In this document: in pieces, positions 36,500-50,600 of the stretch | Position numbering within the stretch: the stretch's first letter is position 1 | Layout: each line of letters starts with the position of its first letter | Assembly (NCBI GenBank): GCA_003339415.1 | Contig: PDHQ01000037.1 | Span: 124,001 to 188,000, forward strand | Origin: Ophiocordyceps camponoti-saundersi (nom. inval.) | Lineage: Eukaryota > Ascomycota > Sordariomycetes > Hypocreales > Ophiocordycipitaceae | Reading direction: 5' to 3' | Length of the DNA stretch: 64,000 nucleotides | The notes under the pieces: model-generated | What the model was told of the DNA's origin: nothing | The model's database searches: none | Seen by the model: the letters and a program-made list of their open reading frames with translations, nothing else | Program-made: the position numbers and the translations under genes

Positions 36500-39400
36500 T
36501 AATTTAAAAAAAGAGTAGGACTATTATAAGGCTTTTTAATAATCCTAAAAATATCGCGTATAAGATAGAAGGTAGGAGAGTTATTTACTATTAATAGTTA
36601 AGTTTAAATTAATAGTATAGCTTTTCGTATTTTTACCTTATATAATATTAAAGTAGACGCTTATCTCCTAGTTAGTTATTATTTTACGGAGTAAGTAATA
36701 AAGCGCTTAAGCGCTAAGCTTATTTTTATCTATCCTATCCCCCTCGTTAATTTTTAAAGCTATTAGGCTAGCTTAGTTTATAAGCACCTAATTATTACCT
36801 TAGTAATTAACGGACGGTATTTTCCGTAGGAAATTTGCTAAGTAACCGACTATACTTAGGATCTCTTTATCGGCCTATTTTAGATAGCTAAGAAAAGGTT
36901 ATTACTTAACTACGCGGCCCGGAAACTAGTTTAGCTAGATAACTTACTTACCCTCGCTAAGTACTTGCTCTTAATCTTATTACCTAAAAAGCCCTTTTTT
37001 AACGGAAATTTAAACCCGGCTATCTAAGCGGATACTAAGCGCTAGAACCGCCTTCTCTATTAGGATAAGCGTAAGTATTAGATCCTCTAACGCTCGTAAA
37101 GGAAAAAAGGCTTCGTATAGCTTACGAAGGAAAAAAAGCTAGCTTAGACTTTTACTAAAAATAACTAAGATATCGATAATATAAAAGAAAATACTTTAAG
37201 AGAGTAACTTATCCGCTAAGTTTAGTAAGACCCTTACTATCTGCGATAGGAAAAGATAACCCCGCTAATATTTATAATATTTATAAAATTAAAAAATAAT
37301 AACGATAACCTAACTATAGTTATAAAGCTAAGCTTAGCTAGCTATATATATATAGGATAGGAAATCTTATTTCTTTAAGGTAAAAAACTTAAATATATTA
37401 CTTACGTATATAATATAATCCCTCCGGCTTTTACGCACCTTAAAAAATTCTTTAGTAAAAAGGAAGCCTATATTTTAGCTTATCCCTAGCCCGGCTATAA
37501 TATAACTTTAAAACTTAAGAAGCCCCTAAACTTAGTAAAACCTCCTTCTTATAGGATATTAATAAAATACCTACTCTTAAAAAAGGAGACTATTAACTAC
37601 TTACTTAAGATTAGTTTTATTAAATTAAATACTAGCCCTTACGCTACTTTTATTTTTTTCGCCTTAAAGCTATACTTAATAGCTTAACGCTTTTATATTA
37701 ACTACTAATAGATAAATAATTACTTAAAAAGTTAGATTTTACTAGCTCCCTCCTTAGAAAGTATAGCATTTAGCTACTAGAAAGCGTAACGGTTCTTAAA
37801 AATCGATATTATTTAAGTATTTTACTATTTTTATCTTAACCCTAACTCTAAGTACCTTACGGCTTTTCGTATAAAGTTTAGTATATTTTATTAGCTTATT
37901 TTTCTATTTAGCTTTAAAATAAAACCCGCTTAGTTTTAGAACTTTATTAACGCCTAATTTTATAATCTCCTTAACTGCTATATAAATACGTACGCTAATA
38001 ATATATTAATTTACTCGAATAGCGAAGAAAAGGAATATTAAGAGGAGTGCTAAGAAATAATCTAGCGCCTATACTAAGCGAACTTATAAGGAGATATCTA
38101 GAAATTAAGGTTTAACGTTACTAAAATTAACTACCTTAGTATAATATTATACGTAAGCTAAGGAATAAGCGTAAACCCCCGTAAAATATAAGCGATCTAA
38201 GATTAGAAATTCGAAGATTTTTAGGACCGTAAAGCTATCCGTTTATTTATAAAACTATATAACTTTATCTAGATTTTCTATTACTATATTAGTATTACCG
38301 CAGAACCCCTAAACTATCTCCTAAAGAAAAATATTATTTTTAAGCTCGGATTAGAATAGAAAAAGGCCTTTAATAAGATAAAGGAACTAGCTATATAAGC
38401 CCTAGTACTTACTTTCTTCTATCCTAAACTCCTAACCTAGCTTAAGATTAACGCTTCCTAAAACGCTACCGCTAGTATATTTTAGTAATAGTAAGATAAT
38501 TAAGCGTAGAGGCTAATAGGCTTTTTCTTAAAAACGATAAACTTAGCCGAATATATATACCTAATTTAAAATTATAAACTTCTTATTATTATATAAAGCT
38601 TTAAGTATTTCTACTTAGAATTACTTAGTTAAAAGTTTAATATAATTACGAATTATAAGGCCTTAGTTTACTTTATAATAAAAAGATTACTCTTTATCCG
38701 CTAAGTTTAATAGTCCGATTTCCTTACTTAGTTTAATATCTATTTCTTATATTAATTTAGCTAGTTAAATATAGCTACTAATACCCTCTCGCGTAAGATA
38801 GCTAAGCTTCTAATTATAAAAGCTTATAAGAAAGAGGAAAGGATACTTATAATAATTCCCCTAGAAAGCCTTAGATTCGAAATCCTAACCCTAACCTTTA
38901 TAATTACCTTAGTTTACCTTAGAGAAAACTCTGCCCTATTAGGAGCGGAGTTAGTACGATTAATCCGGGAGGAGAACGTAAGCTAGGATCTTAGATTCTA
39001 CGGTAACCTCCTAGTTATTTCTAAATAGGATAGTTAGAAGAGGCTTTTCCTTTATACTACCTTAATTTAGAATATATATAAGCTAGCTATTTTCGCCTAT
39101 AGTAGCTAGAATAAGATTACTTAGATATTTTAGTAAGATTATTACTAGCTTAGAATAAAGTAAAATATCTATTAATATATCTATAATTACTACGAGTATT
39201 AGAGGAATAAGACCCCGCGGGATAAGACCCTAAGCTTACTATACCTTTTACTTATTTTAACTTTTATATAAGAGTATATAGCTTATAATAAGAAAGCTAT
39301 ACTAGAAAACCGCTTTAGGTACGATTATATTTAGACCTTTATCTATAAGCTAAGCTAGATTATCGCTACGTTACTAAGTAAGAAAAATAATATAGTAAAA

Positions 39401-40430
39401 GTGCTCGCCGGACGCTATTTCCGATACCTTTATTATCTTTTTAATATACTAAATATATAAATTACTAATAACGCTAGCTTATTTATCTTAAGATTTCTTA
39501 GTAAAATTAATTAGTTAATTAATATTAAATATCGCTATAATAATACCTTATATTTATAAATATAAGGAAGCGTAAAGGTAACTAACTAATACTTAGATTA
39601 GAGGCTATAGTTTTATACGAATAAATATTAAGATAATTAAAGTATTTTCCTTCCCGCGCTAAACTTCGCGTATAACTCCTCGTAGCACGCTTCGATTAAT
39701 ATAGTATCGCTTATAATCGCCCTTAGTAAGGATATATAAAACCCCTTTTTAATAGCTAGTCCCCTAAATCCCTTAACTACCTTAAGCCCGATTACTATAG
39801 CTTATAAACTCGTCGCCCGCGCGTAGGAAATATAATAGTAAGCTTAAGCCGCTACCGAGAAAGCTCGCTATAAGTAGGAAATATAAGCAAATAGGAAATA
39901 TCGCCTAGTAAACTTTATAGTTAGCAATAAGGTATTCCTTAGCTATAAGGGCTTTTTTATAACCGTATTTACGATACGCTTAAATATATAATAATTAAAA
40001 CTTTTTACGGTTATTAAGGAATAAGGCTATAGCTATATCCTTAATTTACTAGATAGCTATTAGATAACGAACTTATTCTATACCGACCGCTTTTAGAAAG
40101 CTACTATAAATCTACTATTAAGGTAGGAGATATCTCCTACTAAGCTAGAAAATATTAATAATATATTAAAATAGGAGGTTAAATAAATCCTCTAGTTTTA
40201 GGTTACTAGATAGCGTTATTAGTTAAAATATTAAGTCCGCTAGCGTAATTATAATCCGGATAAAATATAATACCTTACTAGGAATTTCTATTATACGCTT
40301 ATAGCCTTTAAGGAATTCTACGACTATTTCCTAGATACCGCTAGTTTACTTATTAACTTTTAGCGCTAAGTTAAAGCCGCCGCTATAAATTATAAATACT
40401 AAGATAATAACTAAGATAATATAGCTATTT
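36500..40430 (+). pseudogene. Pol of the 326-bp LTR Gypsy element (RT, RNase H, integrase)
   Basis: The reverse transcriptase occupies about 37430-38360; its catalytic motif at 37991-38017 reads Y-A-N-N-I-L-I-Y-S, both Asp codons having become Asn. RNase H starts near 38444 with K-I-N-A-S, where the family has an Asp. The integrase core at 39461-39511 reads I-T-N-N-A-S-L-F-I, and its third acidic residue near 39566-39577 is Lys for Glu (G-S-V-K-V-T-N). Each catalytic site examined is therefore destroyed by RIP-type changes. A protease probably lies around 36600-36900, but I could not see a clear Asp-Ser/Thr-Gly. I saw no clear chromodomain. Confidence 0.9.
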
Positions 40431-40502
40431 TTATAAGCACCTAGCTATATAATTACTATTACTAATCTTAATAAGTATATTAAGACCTTTATTAAGGGGT
40501 AG

Positions 40503-40828
40503 TATTACGCGCTAAGTACTTATAAGGATTTCCCTTAAATATTTTATAGTAATTTCCGAGGATCTCTAGCTATAATTACGTAACCTAGGAAACCTTATCG
40601 TAAAATCCCTAGGAAAACCTTAGTAGGAAATTACCCGGAAATAGAGTCGACCTTTTACTAGGATTTCCTTATACCCTCTCCTATCCTTACTAGCACGTGC
40701 CTTTATATATTTTACTAGGATCTCGCCTACGAGAGTTTTTCCTCTTTTCTTTCCTTTCTCCTTAGCTTAGAATCTTTATTTATAGTGCTAATACTATTAT
40801 TTAGTTAACGTATTTTACGGCTATAATA
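40503..40828 (+). repeat. 3' LTR of the 326-bp LTR Gypsy element
   Basis: It pairs with 34886-35211. It keeps a few undamaged sites (AGCACGTGCC near 40695) absent from the 5' LTR, so the two LTRs were mutated independently. Confidence 0.93.
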
Positions 40829-42070
40829 ATACCGATATAAGGGAGTATTATTAAACTTAAGTATAGGCATTATATTATAATAGTATTAACTTTACTTTTA
40901 AGGCTTAAGCTATTTACTAAATACCTAAAAAATATCTTAGCTAAAAGGTACCTTAATTAGTATAATACTAATATAATACTATTAGGTATCTAAGGAGAGA
41001 TATATAATATTATTATTAAGAAGATTTTCTCTTTAGGTTTTTATAGTAAGGCTACTAACTAATATAATAAGTTAGATAATAAAGATTCTACTTAATCTAA
41101 GTTAATAATTTTATTTATAAATAAGTTTAAGAAAGTAAACTTAATTATAAAAAGTACCTTTATTATAAAAGCGTATAAGTTTAATTATAAGAAAAGAGAA
41201 TTACTAGCTAATTATATAAAATAAGCGGAGGCTTTTTATAGCTAAGTAAAATTAAAAACTTAACGGATTTTACTTACTAACTTTTTAAATTAAATAACTA
41301 AAAACGCTAAGAAAAATAAATAATATAAGTAAGCTATTATTAAGCGCTTTTACGTTAATAATAAGTAAAAGTTATTAATAGTAATAATAAGCTTAATATA
41401 ATTTAATATTTAATTTATTATATATAATTTATATAATATAATATCTAAAAAGATTAAGAGAGATACCGATAAAATACTAGCTATAAAGATAAATCTATAA
41501 AAAGTAATAGCTAAGTAATAAGAAATAATAACTAAGATAGCTAAATTAATAGAATAATCTAATATTATAATAGCGAGTAAGTTAAGTAAGTGCTTATAGA
41601 ACTTAGGAGGCTATCTTACTAGCGGATATTCGAGTATATAAGGTATACTTAAATAAACTAATACCTAGGTATAGAATTAAGGATATCTATTATAGAATTC
41701 TTTAAATACGTCGTAGTAGTAACCCTAAGCCCCTAAACTACCGGGTATAGGACCTAGATATTAACCTCCTAACTTAGATTTATAGTAGTGCTTTAAATAT
41801 AGCGAATAGGGCTGCAACGAGATGAATTAGAGCAGGAAATTCGTCGCCGATTAGTTATACTAAGCACGGAGCCTAATAATAACGCTAGGGAAGGCCCGGC
41901 TCTAAGAGATATACCGACTCTAAGACTAACTGCCCGATCACTACCTCTAGAAGTAGAAGTTTAGACTTACCCTTAAGAGCCTAAGCTAGCTAAAAAATAA
42001 TACGAGTTAGAGAAAATCCGAGCTATAGAAAAATATAATATTCCGCTATTTAAACTAAGAGATAGGTTAA
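40829..42070 (+). pseudogene. Gypsy G (plus copy), gag region
   Basis: The plus frame is open from about 40850 to 41600 but for RIP-type stops and reads as a Lys- and Leu-rich helical Gag. It matches the minus copy in reverse at about 30165-31140. From about 41813 it departs from that copy. The stretch 41803-41960 keeps several CpA and TpG sites and an open frame (G-L-Q-R-D-E-L-E-Q-E-I-R-R-R-L), unlike its surroundings. It ends at the LARD-4 target duplication GTTAA (42066-42070). Confidence 0.72.
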
Positions 42071-42556
42071 TATTAGAATATATATATTACTAGCTGCTTA
42101 GGAACATAACACGCGTCGCAGAGATTACTATCTCTGTATAAATAAAGTAGGAGGTTAGAGGCACGTATAAAGAGGAGTCGAACTTAAGATAATACCGATC
42201 CGAGACTAGTATAATATTAATATAATATACGTCGTTAATACGATAGGAATCGAGGGCAGGAGGGAGTATAGCTAGATATATATATAATACGTTAATCTTT
42301 TCCGTATTTTTATTTAAGTAAAAAGTTATAAGTAGAGTTATTATTTAATCTTTTATAACTTTATTAGCTAGAGTATATTATGCGGTAAACGTAATATTCC
42401 TATACGCTATATAATCCGGATAAGTTACTTAAACCTTATTATATAGGTTAATATAATATATATATTTTAAGTTTAATCTATTAATATCTCTGCTACGAGA
42501 AGTTTATAATATAACTCTAGCTACTTATTTAGCTTAGGAAGGATACCTAACCGATA
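42071..42556 (+). repeat. 5' LTR of LARD-4
   Basis: It is 486 bp, about 22 shorter than the other LTRs. It keeps AACATAACACGCGTCGCAGA near 42103-42122, one of the least RIP-damaged LTR starts. Confidence 0.9.
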
Positions 42557-43979
42557 CTAATTAGTAATAGGGCTAGGTTATTTTTATAACGATTATCTCT
42601 TATTACTTAAGGTATAATTAGATTTAAAAAAGTAATCTTAATAATAGTAATTATTAAAATACCGATATATTAAAAGCTATAATTACTATTTTAATAAGTT
42701 ATAAATATACTTTAACTAATATCTAGTTAGTATTTAATAATTTAGATATCTTAATACCTAATAATAACTTACTATAAGTTAATATTATTTACTTATTCTT
42801 TTTTTTAGATCTAGTTTATAGTTTATAAGACCTTACTCTAATTTTAACTTAGAGTTATATTAGTCCTAGATTAGTTTTAGTAACTACTTAGTATACTTTA
42901 TTTTATAATATTTTATAAAAATTAAAAAAGAATCTCTTATAAAGGAATTAATTTAGTAAAATATAAGAGATAAAAATAATAAAAAGGAAAAATAAAAATA
43001 ATAAAAAATAAAAAAGAAACCTTAAAACTAGAGTCCCTTAGTATTACTCCTAGCGCGGACGCCGAGGAGGACGCGCCTCCCGCTAAGCCTAAAATATAGG
43101 GCGAGCGATATTAGCATATTAATAATATTAATTAGATATTAACTTAAACTTAAATAAAAATTATATTATTATTAAACTTATTTTAATATACTAATTTTTA
43201 TATAAGGGTATATTATCGCTTATAAAAATAGCTAAAGCTTAAGCTAAGGCTATTATTATAAAGACTATTTACTAAGTTAATATTAGCTTATATAATATTT
43301 AAACTTAAAAAATAAGCTATATATATATTATTATAATAGATACTTATTTTCGCGTAAGCGTAATAAGCTATTATTAGCTAAGATATTTATTCTTAATAAG
43401 CGTTAATAGCTAGCTTCTATTTACTTATATAATTAATATAATTTTAGTAAGGGGGTATCTTTTTTACGTTACCGCGTTTAATTTAGTTACGCTACGCTTA
43501 AAATAATAGCGTAAGCGGCGGCGCGGACGCGAAAAGATTACGGTCCTTAGGTCGCGCGTAATAAGGCGTAATTAAAGTTACCGCGTTTATAAGTAACGGC
43601 GTCCTAGCGTATAAGCGGAACGAAATAGCTAACGTAACGCTTAAAGCGCGGGCTACTAAGGGAGTAAGTAATAAACGCGTATATTAAGAAAAAGCTAAGT
43701 TTAGAAATATATTAATACTTAATATAATTTCGATTTATAGCTAATTTAAAGTTAAGTTAAGATTAATATATTTTCTATACGCTAATATATTATCTTATAT
43801 AATATATTATTATTATTAATATTAGCCTCTAATTTAGGGCTTAAGATAATAATATAATAGCCGCGTAGCGTAATAAAAATATAAAAATATTACTTAAGTA
43901 TAAATATAATCTTATTTTAAAATTAATATAAATCTTTATTATACTTAGCTTAAAATTAACTTAAATTTACCTCTAATAC

Positions 43980-44011
<32 letters not shown>

Positions 44012-45845
44012 TAACGTAAAGGAGAAAGGGAAAAGGGGAATATAAAGCTAAGGCGCGGGGTAATTTATAAGTAAAGTTACTAACTTATTAATTTACCCTT
44101 TTATAATAAGTATATACCCTTACTTTATATTATTAAAATAAACTAATATTTAAGATATTAATATATACTTTTATTATTAAGGTAAATAAATATATAATAA
44201 GTTAGTATATATTATTACTATTAAGGTTAGTATTTAAATTAGTATATACCTCTTAATTATAAAAGGCCCCCTATCCCCTTTTTAATTTTCCTTTCTTTCC
44301 CCCTTATATTAGTTTTTTCGATATTTATTTTTTTTATTTTTCGAAGATTACTTAGACCCCTCCTTATTAGGTATATCTTTTATTATTTTATATATTCTAT
44401 CTATTTTTTTAATCTATAAACTAGAAGAGAAAAGCTATTAGGGGAGTATAATACCCTTACTATACCCCCGGGGCTATAATATAAAGAAAAATAATATATA
44501 TCGTAAAGGCGTTAAACCGCCCTAGGGGTATAGTAATAATAATCGAATAGTAAAAATAAGGCTAAAGATAATAAAACTAAGTTAACGAATATTATAATAT
44601 AAGAATAAGAAATATTATAAGATAAAGATAACCCTTACTAGCTACGGGGGTTTACTAGTTAATAGGGGATATTCCCTTTTATAATAACCGGTGCTTACTA
44701 GGGGTCTTTAAAATAAGATACCTTAGTAATATTCTTATAGCTAATTTATTAAATATTTAAGGGATTTAATTACTAGTCCCGTAGCTATTTAGAAATAATT
44801 ATAGCTACGGGATTAGCTAATAAACTTAAATATTTTATTATAGCGTTATATTATATTTTCTTAATAATAATATATAATATTACGACTATTACCTTATAGC
44901 CCTTATCTACCTTCGATAATATAAAAAGATAACGCGAAAGATAATTTAATACGTATTACCTTAAGAGGTAATATTAAAATTAGTAAGAAAATAATTAGAT
45001 ATTTACCTAATATTAACCTAAACTTATTAATAGATTAGTAAGGTAAAAAGTATCTATAAGACCCTAAACTATATAAGTCCTTAGAGGTAGAAAAATAATT
45101 CGATTTATAATAGCTATTAAAGGAACCTAATTATACCTTAACTACTTATATAGTAAGATAAATATTCCTAACTAAAAAAGAAAAGTTACTAATATTAGAA
45201 TATATATATTACTAGCTACTTAGGAATATAATATATATTATAAAGATTACTATCTCTATATAAATAAAGTAGGAGGTTAGAGGCACGTATAAAAAGGAGT
45301 CGAACTTAAGATAATACTAATCTAAGACTAATATAATATTAATATAATATACGTTATTAATATATATTATATTACTCTAGGGACCTATAAGGTATCTAAG
45401 CATATAGAGGGTAGGAAGAGGGGAAAAACCGGGCCGGGCCCGGGGGAAAACCCCTCACTAAGTAGTCGGTAGCTAGTAAGGTAAGAATAGTAAGTAAGGA
45501 GAGGGTACTATAGCGGGCCTCGTGCTAGTCCGCTAAGTTATAATAGCGGGTTTAGGGTAAAATAAGCTAGGGTTTAGGGGTTGCTAAGACGGAAGCGGCT
45601 ACGAACCTTAGCCGTAGGAGGGTAAATATAAGCTAAAACCCTAGTAAAGGAAGGAGGTATATACTAATCTAAAGTAAAGAGGTATATACCGGTATATACT
45701 ATAGCGCCCTATAATTAGTAAGTAAGCTATTACGGGGTATAAAATCTTATAGCTTATATAGCGCGGGGGCCTTTTTCTTTATAAATAATATTAACCTTAA
45801 CTTCCCTTATCGTAATAGTAATAGCTTATAAGTTATAATTATAAT

Positions 45846-47610
45846 ATAAAAACTAATAATAAATAAGCTACGCTTTATAATAATTATATTTTTAAATTTA
45901 CTTAGGACCGCGTCTGCTATTTATACGCTAGCTATTAAGATTAGCTAAGTAAGTTACGCCTTATCTAAGCTATATATTAATAAAATTAAGCTAATATTTA
46001 GTAGCTGCGAACGTATATATATATATTACTTATACTTAGATAAATTTTACCTATATACTTATATATCTCTAGCTTAAAGATAACGCTACGAAGCTATATA
46101 TTATATAAGCTAAGCGTTATAATAAGTAATAAGAGTTTAGAGGAGTATAAGCTATAGCTAAGGAGGATCTCGCCTTAATTTAAGATTTAAGCTAAAGCTA
46201 TACTTATAAGAATATAGTTAAGGTAAGAAACGCTTTAGGGGGTATCTATACTAAGGTTATAAAAAAGGTAAAAAAGGTAAAAGGAGAGGGGGGGAAGATA
46301 TCTATCTCCGTGCTTAAGTTAATCTATATTATTTTAAAATAAATTAATACTTATATTAATTAATAAACTTTAAGCTTTATAAGTATAGCTTATAATATAC
46401 TAAACTTAAGTAAGAAAGTAGCGGTAATATTTAAAAAGCTAAGAGAGCTAGCCTAAGCTCCGCCTAAGGTAAGAGTAGATATAATTTATAAAGTAAATAG
46501 AACGCGTAAGCTAGTAACGATAAAGCTTATTAAGGCGGCGTTTATAGCGCTTTTAAAAGGTAAAAGTAAGAGATAAATATCTCTTACTATAGTTTAAACG
46601 CGTCCTATTAAGAAGAAAGCCCGCGCCGCGCCTAAAACTCCTATAATTATATTAGATATAGATAATAATAATAATAACTTATTACCTATTCTTATTATTA
46701 ACTTAAAGTATTTATATTTTACTAAGGTATACCTCGGGGAAAGCGAGGGAGGGAGCTTACGCTAAGTTAGTTTTAGCGATAATAAAGTTCTAAAGTTAGA
46801 AGCTATACTAGCGCTAGATATAGTAAAAATAGGCCTAACTAATAAAGGGGTAGCTAGGTTACTTATAGTAAAAGAGACCTTAGTTAAGGCGGCGGCCGCT
46901 ATAGTAGCTACTAATATTTACGTAGCTATAGTAAACTATAGCACTATTATAGCGAGGATAGATTTAGCTAAGTCTTATATTTTTTAAATACTTAAAGTCG
47001 CCTTACCTTAAGTTACCTAATAGGCTAGCGTTAGCTAGGAGTTTTAATTAATTAGTTTCTAATATAACTTACTTTTTACTAACTTAGAGTTATTAGAGAA
47101 ATATAAACTTAAGCTATACTTTAGCGAAATATTAAGGAGGCGCGGGGGGCTCCGTAATTATAAGCTATCGCCGAAATATTTAGAGATCTTAAGGTTAAAT
47201 AAGTTATTCCTTAATAAAAATAATAAACTAATATTAATAATAATTACTCTTAATAATACGCGGCTTACTATTACGCTAGATTTTATTATTACTCTAAGCT
47301 TATCTTAATAATAAGTAACTTTACCTAAGCTAATTATTACTCTAAGCTTATTATAATAATAAGTAACTACTTTATAGCTAACTATTACGCTAAACTTATT
47401 ATAAGCTACCGCGCTAATAGTAACTCTAAGTAAAACGCGCCTTACTTTAAGTTTTAGTAGCTTTACGCTAAGTAAACTTACGTTACGGGGCCGGCGTTAG
47501 TTCGCGGTTACTCTTACTAATAAGGTAGCCGGAGAAATTAAAGAGTTATTAAATAAGGAAAAAGATAATAACTTAAACTTAGTAAATATAGATTCCCTTA
47601 AAATATAAAG
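45846..47610 (+). pseudogene. Degenerate antisense ORF in LINE-B
   Basis: This is the counterpart of 6877-8640. The plus frame is again open apart from TAA/TAG at the same codons as in LINE-A. Where the two copies differ, changes are largely C/T and G/A transitions that can be read in one ancestral frame. It ends just before the end of ORF2 (about 47686, minus). A TATA-like box is at about 45736-45745. The function is unknown. Confidence 0.5.
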
Positions 47611-47685
47611 TAAATCGTAAATAAGGTAGGTAAATTAATAATATTATAGTTACGGTAATTTATATAAAATAAAGCTATATTTAGC

Positions 47686-50600
47686 TTTAGTTAAACTTAA
47701 GAGTATTAGCGTAAAAAGTATTAGTAAGCTAGAACTAATATAAGTTAATATATTAAAATATTTACTTCGTAATTATAGTCGCTAATAAGTAATAGTTAAG
47801 CTTTAATTATAGTTTAATATTAAAAAAAATAAGCTAAGGTAATTCGTAGCGCTATTTAACTAGTTAAGGGTATCGAAAGAGTAAATAATAAGTATTCTCT
47901 AGTCTAGTACTATATTAGTATAAAAGGGAAATTATTTCCGGCACGCGCTTATAAAAAAGGAACTCTCTAAGACTAATTTTACCTATATAAAGTTACGTAA
48001 TTATAATACTAATATATTTCGGTAAGTCTCCGTATTTTTTAAATAACTTTACTTTATTAAAGTAAGGCGGGAAATTAGAAGGAAATAAGGTAAGCTTAGA
48101 ATATCTTATACGTAGCTAGTTTTTAGCGTCCTCCTATTATACTTTCTAATCCTAGCGGAGAAAGTTAGTTATAAACTTCTTATTAAAAAGTAATATATCG
48201 CGTCTTATCTATATTTAAACTTAACGTATATATTCCTCTAGCGGCTATTTAGCTTTTTATTATTTTATTAATTAATAAGGGGGGAAGCGTAATAAAAATT
48301 TTAAGATATCTTTAAAAGCGGTCTAGATCTTATTTAATATTATTATATCCTCTAAGCGGCGAAGGGTATTAGTCTTTCTTTTATTTAAGTAAAGATTAAG
48401 TAAGGGAACTTAAAACTTAGCTTTAAGGTAATAAATAAGTATAGCTTTATAAGCTTTAAGAATTATTTTAAAATATCGTAACTATTCCGATCTTAAGGCT
48501 TTAGCTAAGCTTAGTAAGTTTCTACTTATAAAGGTAATAATATAAAATATAATAATAATATACGTAATAAGTAACTAGATAATTTTTATATAAAGTTTAT
48601 AGGCCTAGGTAAAAGGGTAACCTTAAGTAAAGGCGGATAAAAAGGAAAGGGCGAAGTTCTAGCGGAGGAGCTTAGTATATATAATTTATAAATAAGGTTT
48701 CTATTATAGCCGCTAATAAATCTAGATATTTAGGAGTCTTACCTTAGAAATAAGGTAAACTTAGTAATCCCCTAATTAAACTAAGTTTATCTTTAGAGTA
48801 TATTTCCGGGAAAAATATATAAGCTTACTTTTCTTTAGCTTAAATTCTATATTATAATCGCGCGCTTATTATTCGTATATTACCTATATAGCCTAAAGCT
48901 ATTTTATAATTATCTTAGAGTTAAGCTTAACGCTAAGGAGGTTTATATTATCCGCGAAATTAATTACTTATATTCCTTCCTTATATATTAGCTAGTTATA
49001 AAGCGGGGCTATATATAAGATAAATAAGATAGCGGAGAGTAGCGAATTTTAAGGAATTTTAATTTTAATCTAATACGGTTCCGAAATCTTATTATTAAAG
49101 CGAAGTTAGGAGGTACGGTCTTATAAGTAGCTATTAAGGAAAGCTAAGATTTAGTCTAGGAATCCTAAATACTTAAATTTAGTAATAAGTTTATTATAAT
49201 ATATAATATTAAACGCTTCCTTAATATTAAATTATAGGAAAAACGCTACTCTTTTCTTAGCCTAAGTAGCTTAAATAAGCTTAGTAACTATAAGGATAGC
49301 TAGCTTTATAAACTAATTCTACTTATTACTTATTTAGCTTTTAGGGAGAAGTTAGTATAATTTTACGGCCTTAGTAATTCGTTATCTTATTATAGTTTTT
49401 AAGATTTTACTTAAGTAATATAATAAGGATATAAGCTTATAAGTACCTACTTTTTAGTAAGCTTCTAGCTTTTTTTTAAACTTATATAAGATAATTACGA
49501 TAGCGAACTATAGCTAGGGCGAGAAGTAACTAAATTATATATACGCTTAGAAAATTATAGCTAGCTAGGTAATAAAGATAAGGTAATATATCTTAAGAAA
49601 TCTAGCGGGAATATTATTTATTTTAGCTACTTTTTAGAAAATTATTAACTTAAGCGTTATAAAGATATCGGTCTAAGTAATTTTAATATTAACGGAGAAC
49701 TTAAGTTTAAGTAATTTAATATTAATTAGGGGTATATTACGGAGCTAAGGAAAGAACCGATTAGCTAAGATATTAGCTTTAGCTATATAGCTATTAGCCT
49801 AAAATTTATTAGTTATCCTTAGCGTAAGGAGATAAATTAGATTTTAGGGGAGATTACTCTAGATATAAGCTTAACGCTTAATATATTAAAACTTAAAAAG
49901 TAAGCTAATAATAATATAAAGGAAAGATTACTAATAAGTATATCTTATTAAGTTTATAGCTATTTTTTAAGTAAAAGCTATCTTTTAAAGCTATTACTAA
50001 GAAGAGTTTAAAAAGAGGAACTTATATTTACGCTAGGCTTACTTAGCTGCTTAAGTAGCTAAGGCCACGGCCGGGGTAAATTACGCCGCCTTACGAGAAT
50101 AGGAAAAGGCGATAAATAGTACTATCCGGTTAATAATAAGTTATAGCTCTTAGTAAAGTTAGTTAAGAGCGTTATTAATTTTTATTAAGTTAGTAAAAAG
50201 GGAAAGTAAAAGGGTAATCTTAGCTAAGGATTTATAGTAAACTAGGTCTAAGTCCGCTTATTTTTATTATAAGCGCGGTATACGCGCTATTATAAGTATA
50301 AGGATATTAGCTATAAGAGATTAAGGGATATAATTAGATTTAATAAAGTTAAGGTTTAGATTAGTATAATATATATATAAGTCCGCTATAGCTTAGACTA
50401 AGTTTAGCGTACTATCTTTATATTTATAGAAAATTCGGGTATATTCTCCTTTTAAGGTAAGGAGTTAAAATTATAGCTTAGTTATTTTATAAATTAGCTA
50501 ATCTAAGTTATTAGAGAGCCTTTTATAATAGTCCTAAAATAAGTAATATAAATTAAAATCGCTAACTAGGACGCGGTTAAGGTTTAGGGGAAGGTTTTAA

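Larger units (their letters stand above)
34886..40828 (+). mobile_element. Ty3/Gypsy element with 326-bp LTRs, complete
   Basis: LTRs at 34886-35211 and 40503-40828 are the same length and flanked by the perfect 5-bp duplication ATACC (34881-34885 and 40829-40833). The 5.29-kb interior encodes Gag and Pol in the order nucleocapsid, protease, reverse transcriptase, RNase H, integrase, as in Ty3/Gypsy. It lies in the gag region of Gypsy G. All frames carry RIP stops, but this copy is less damaged than G, so it is probably younger or was exposed to fewer RIP cycles. Confidence 0.95.

Noticed and set aside
40200..40450. Chromodomain at the end of the 326-bp LTR Gypsy pol
   Set aside because: Many fungal Gypsy elements have one, and the position would fit, but I could not match the aromatic residues in any frame.
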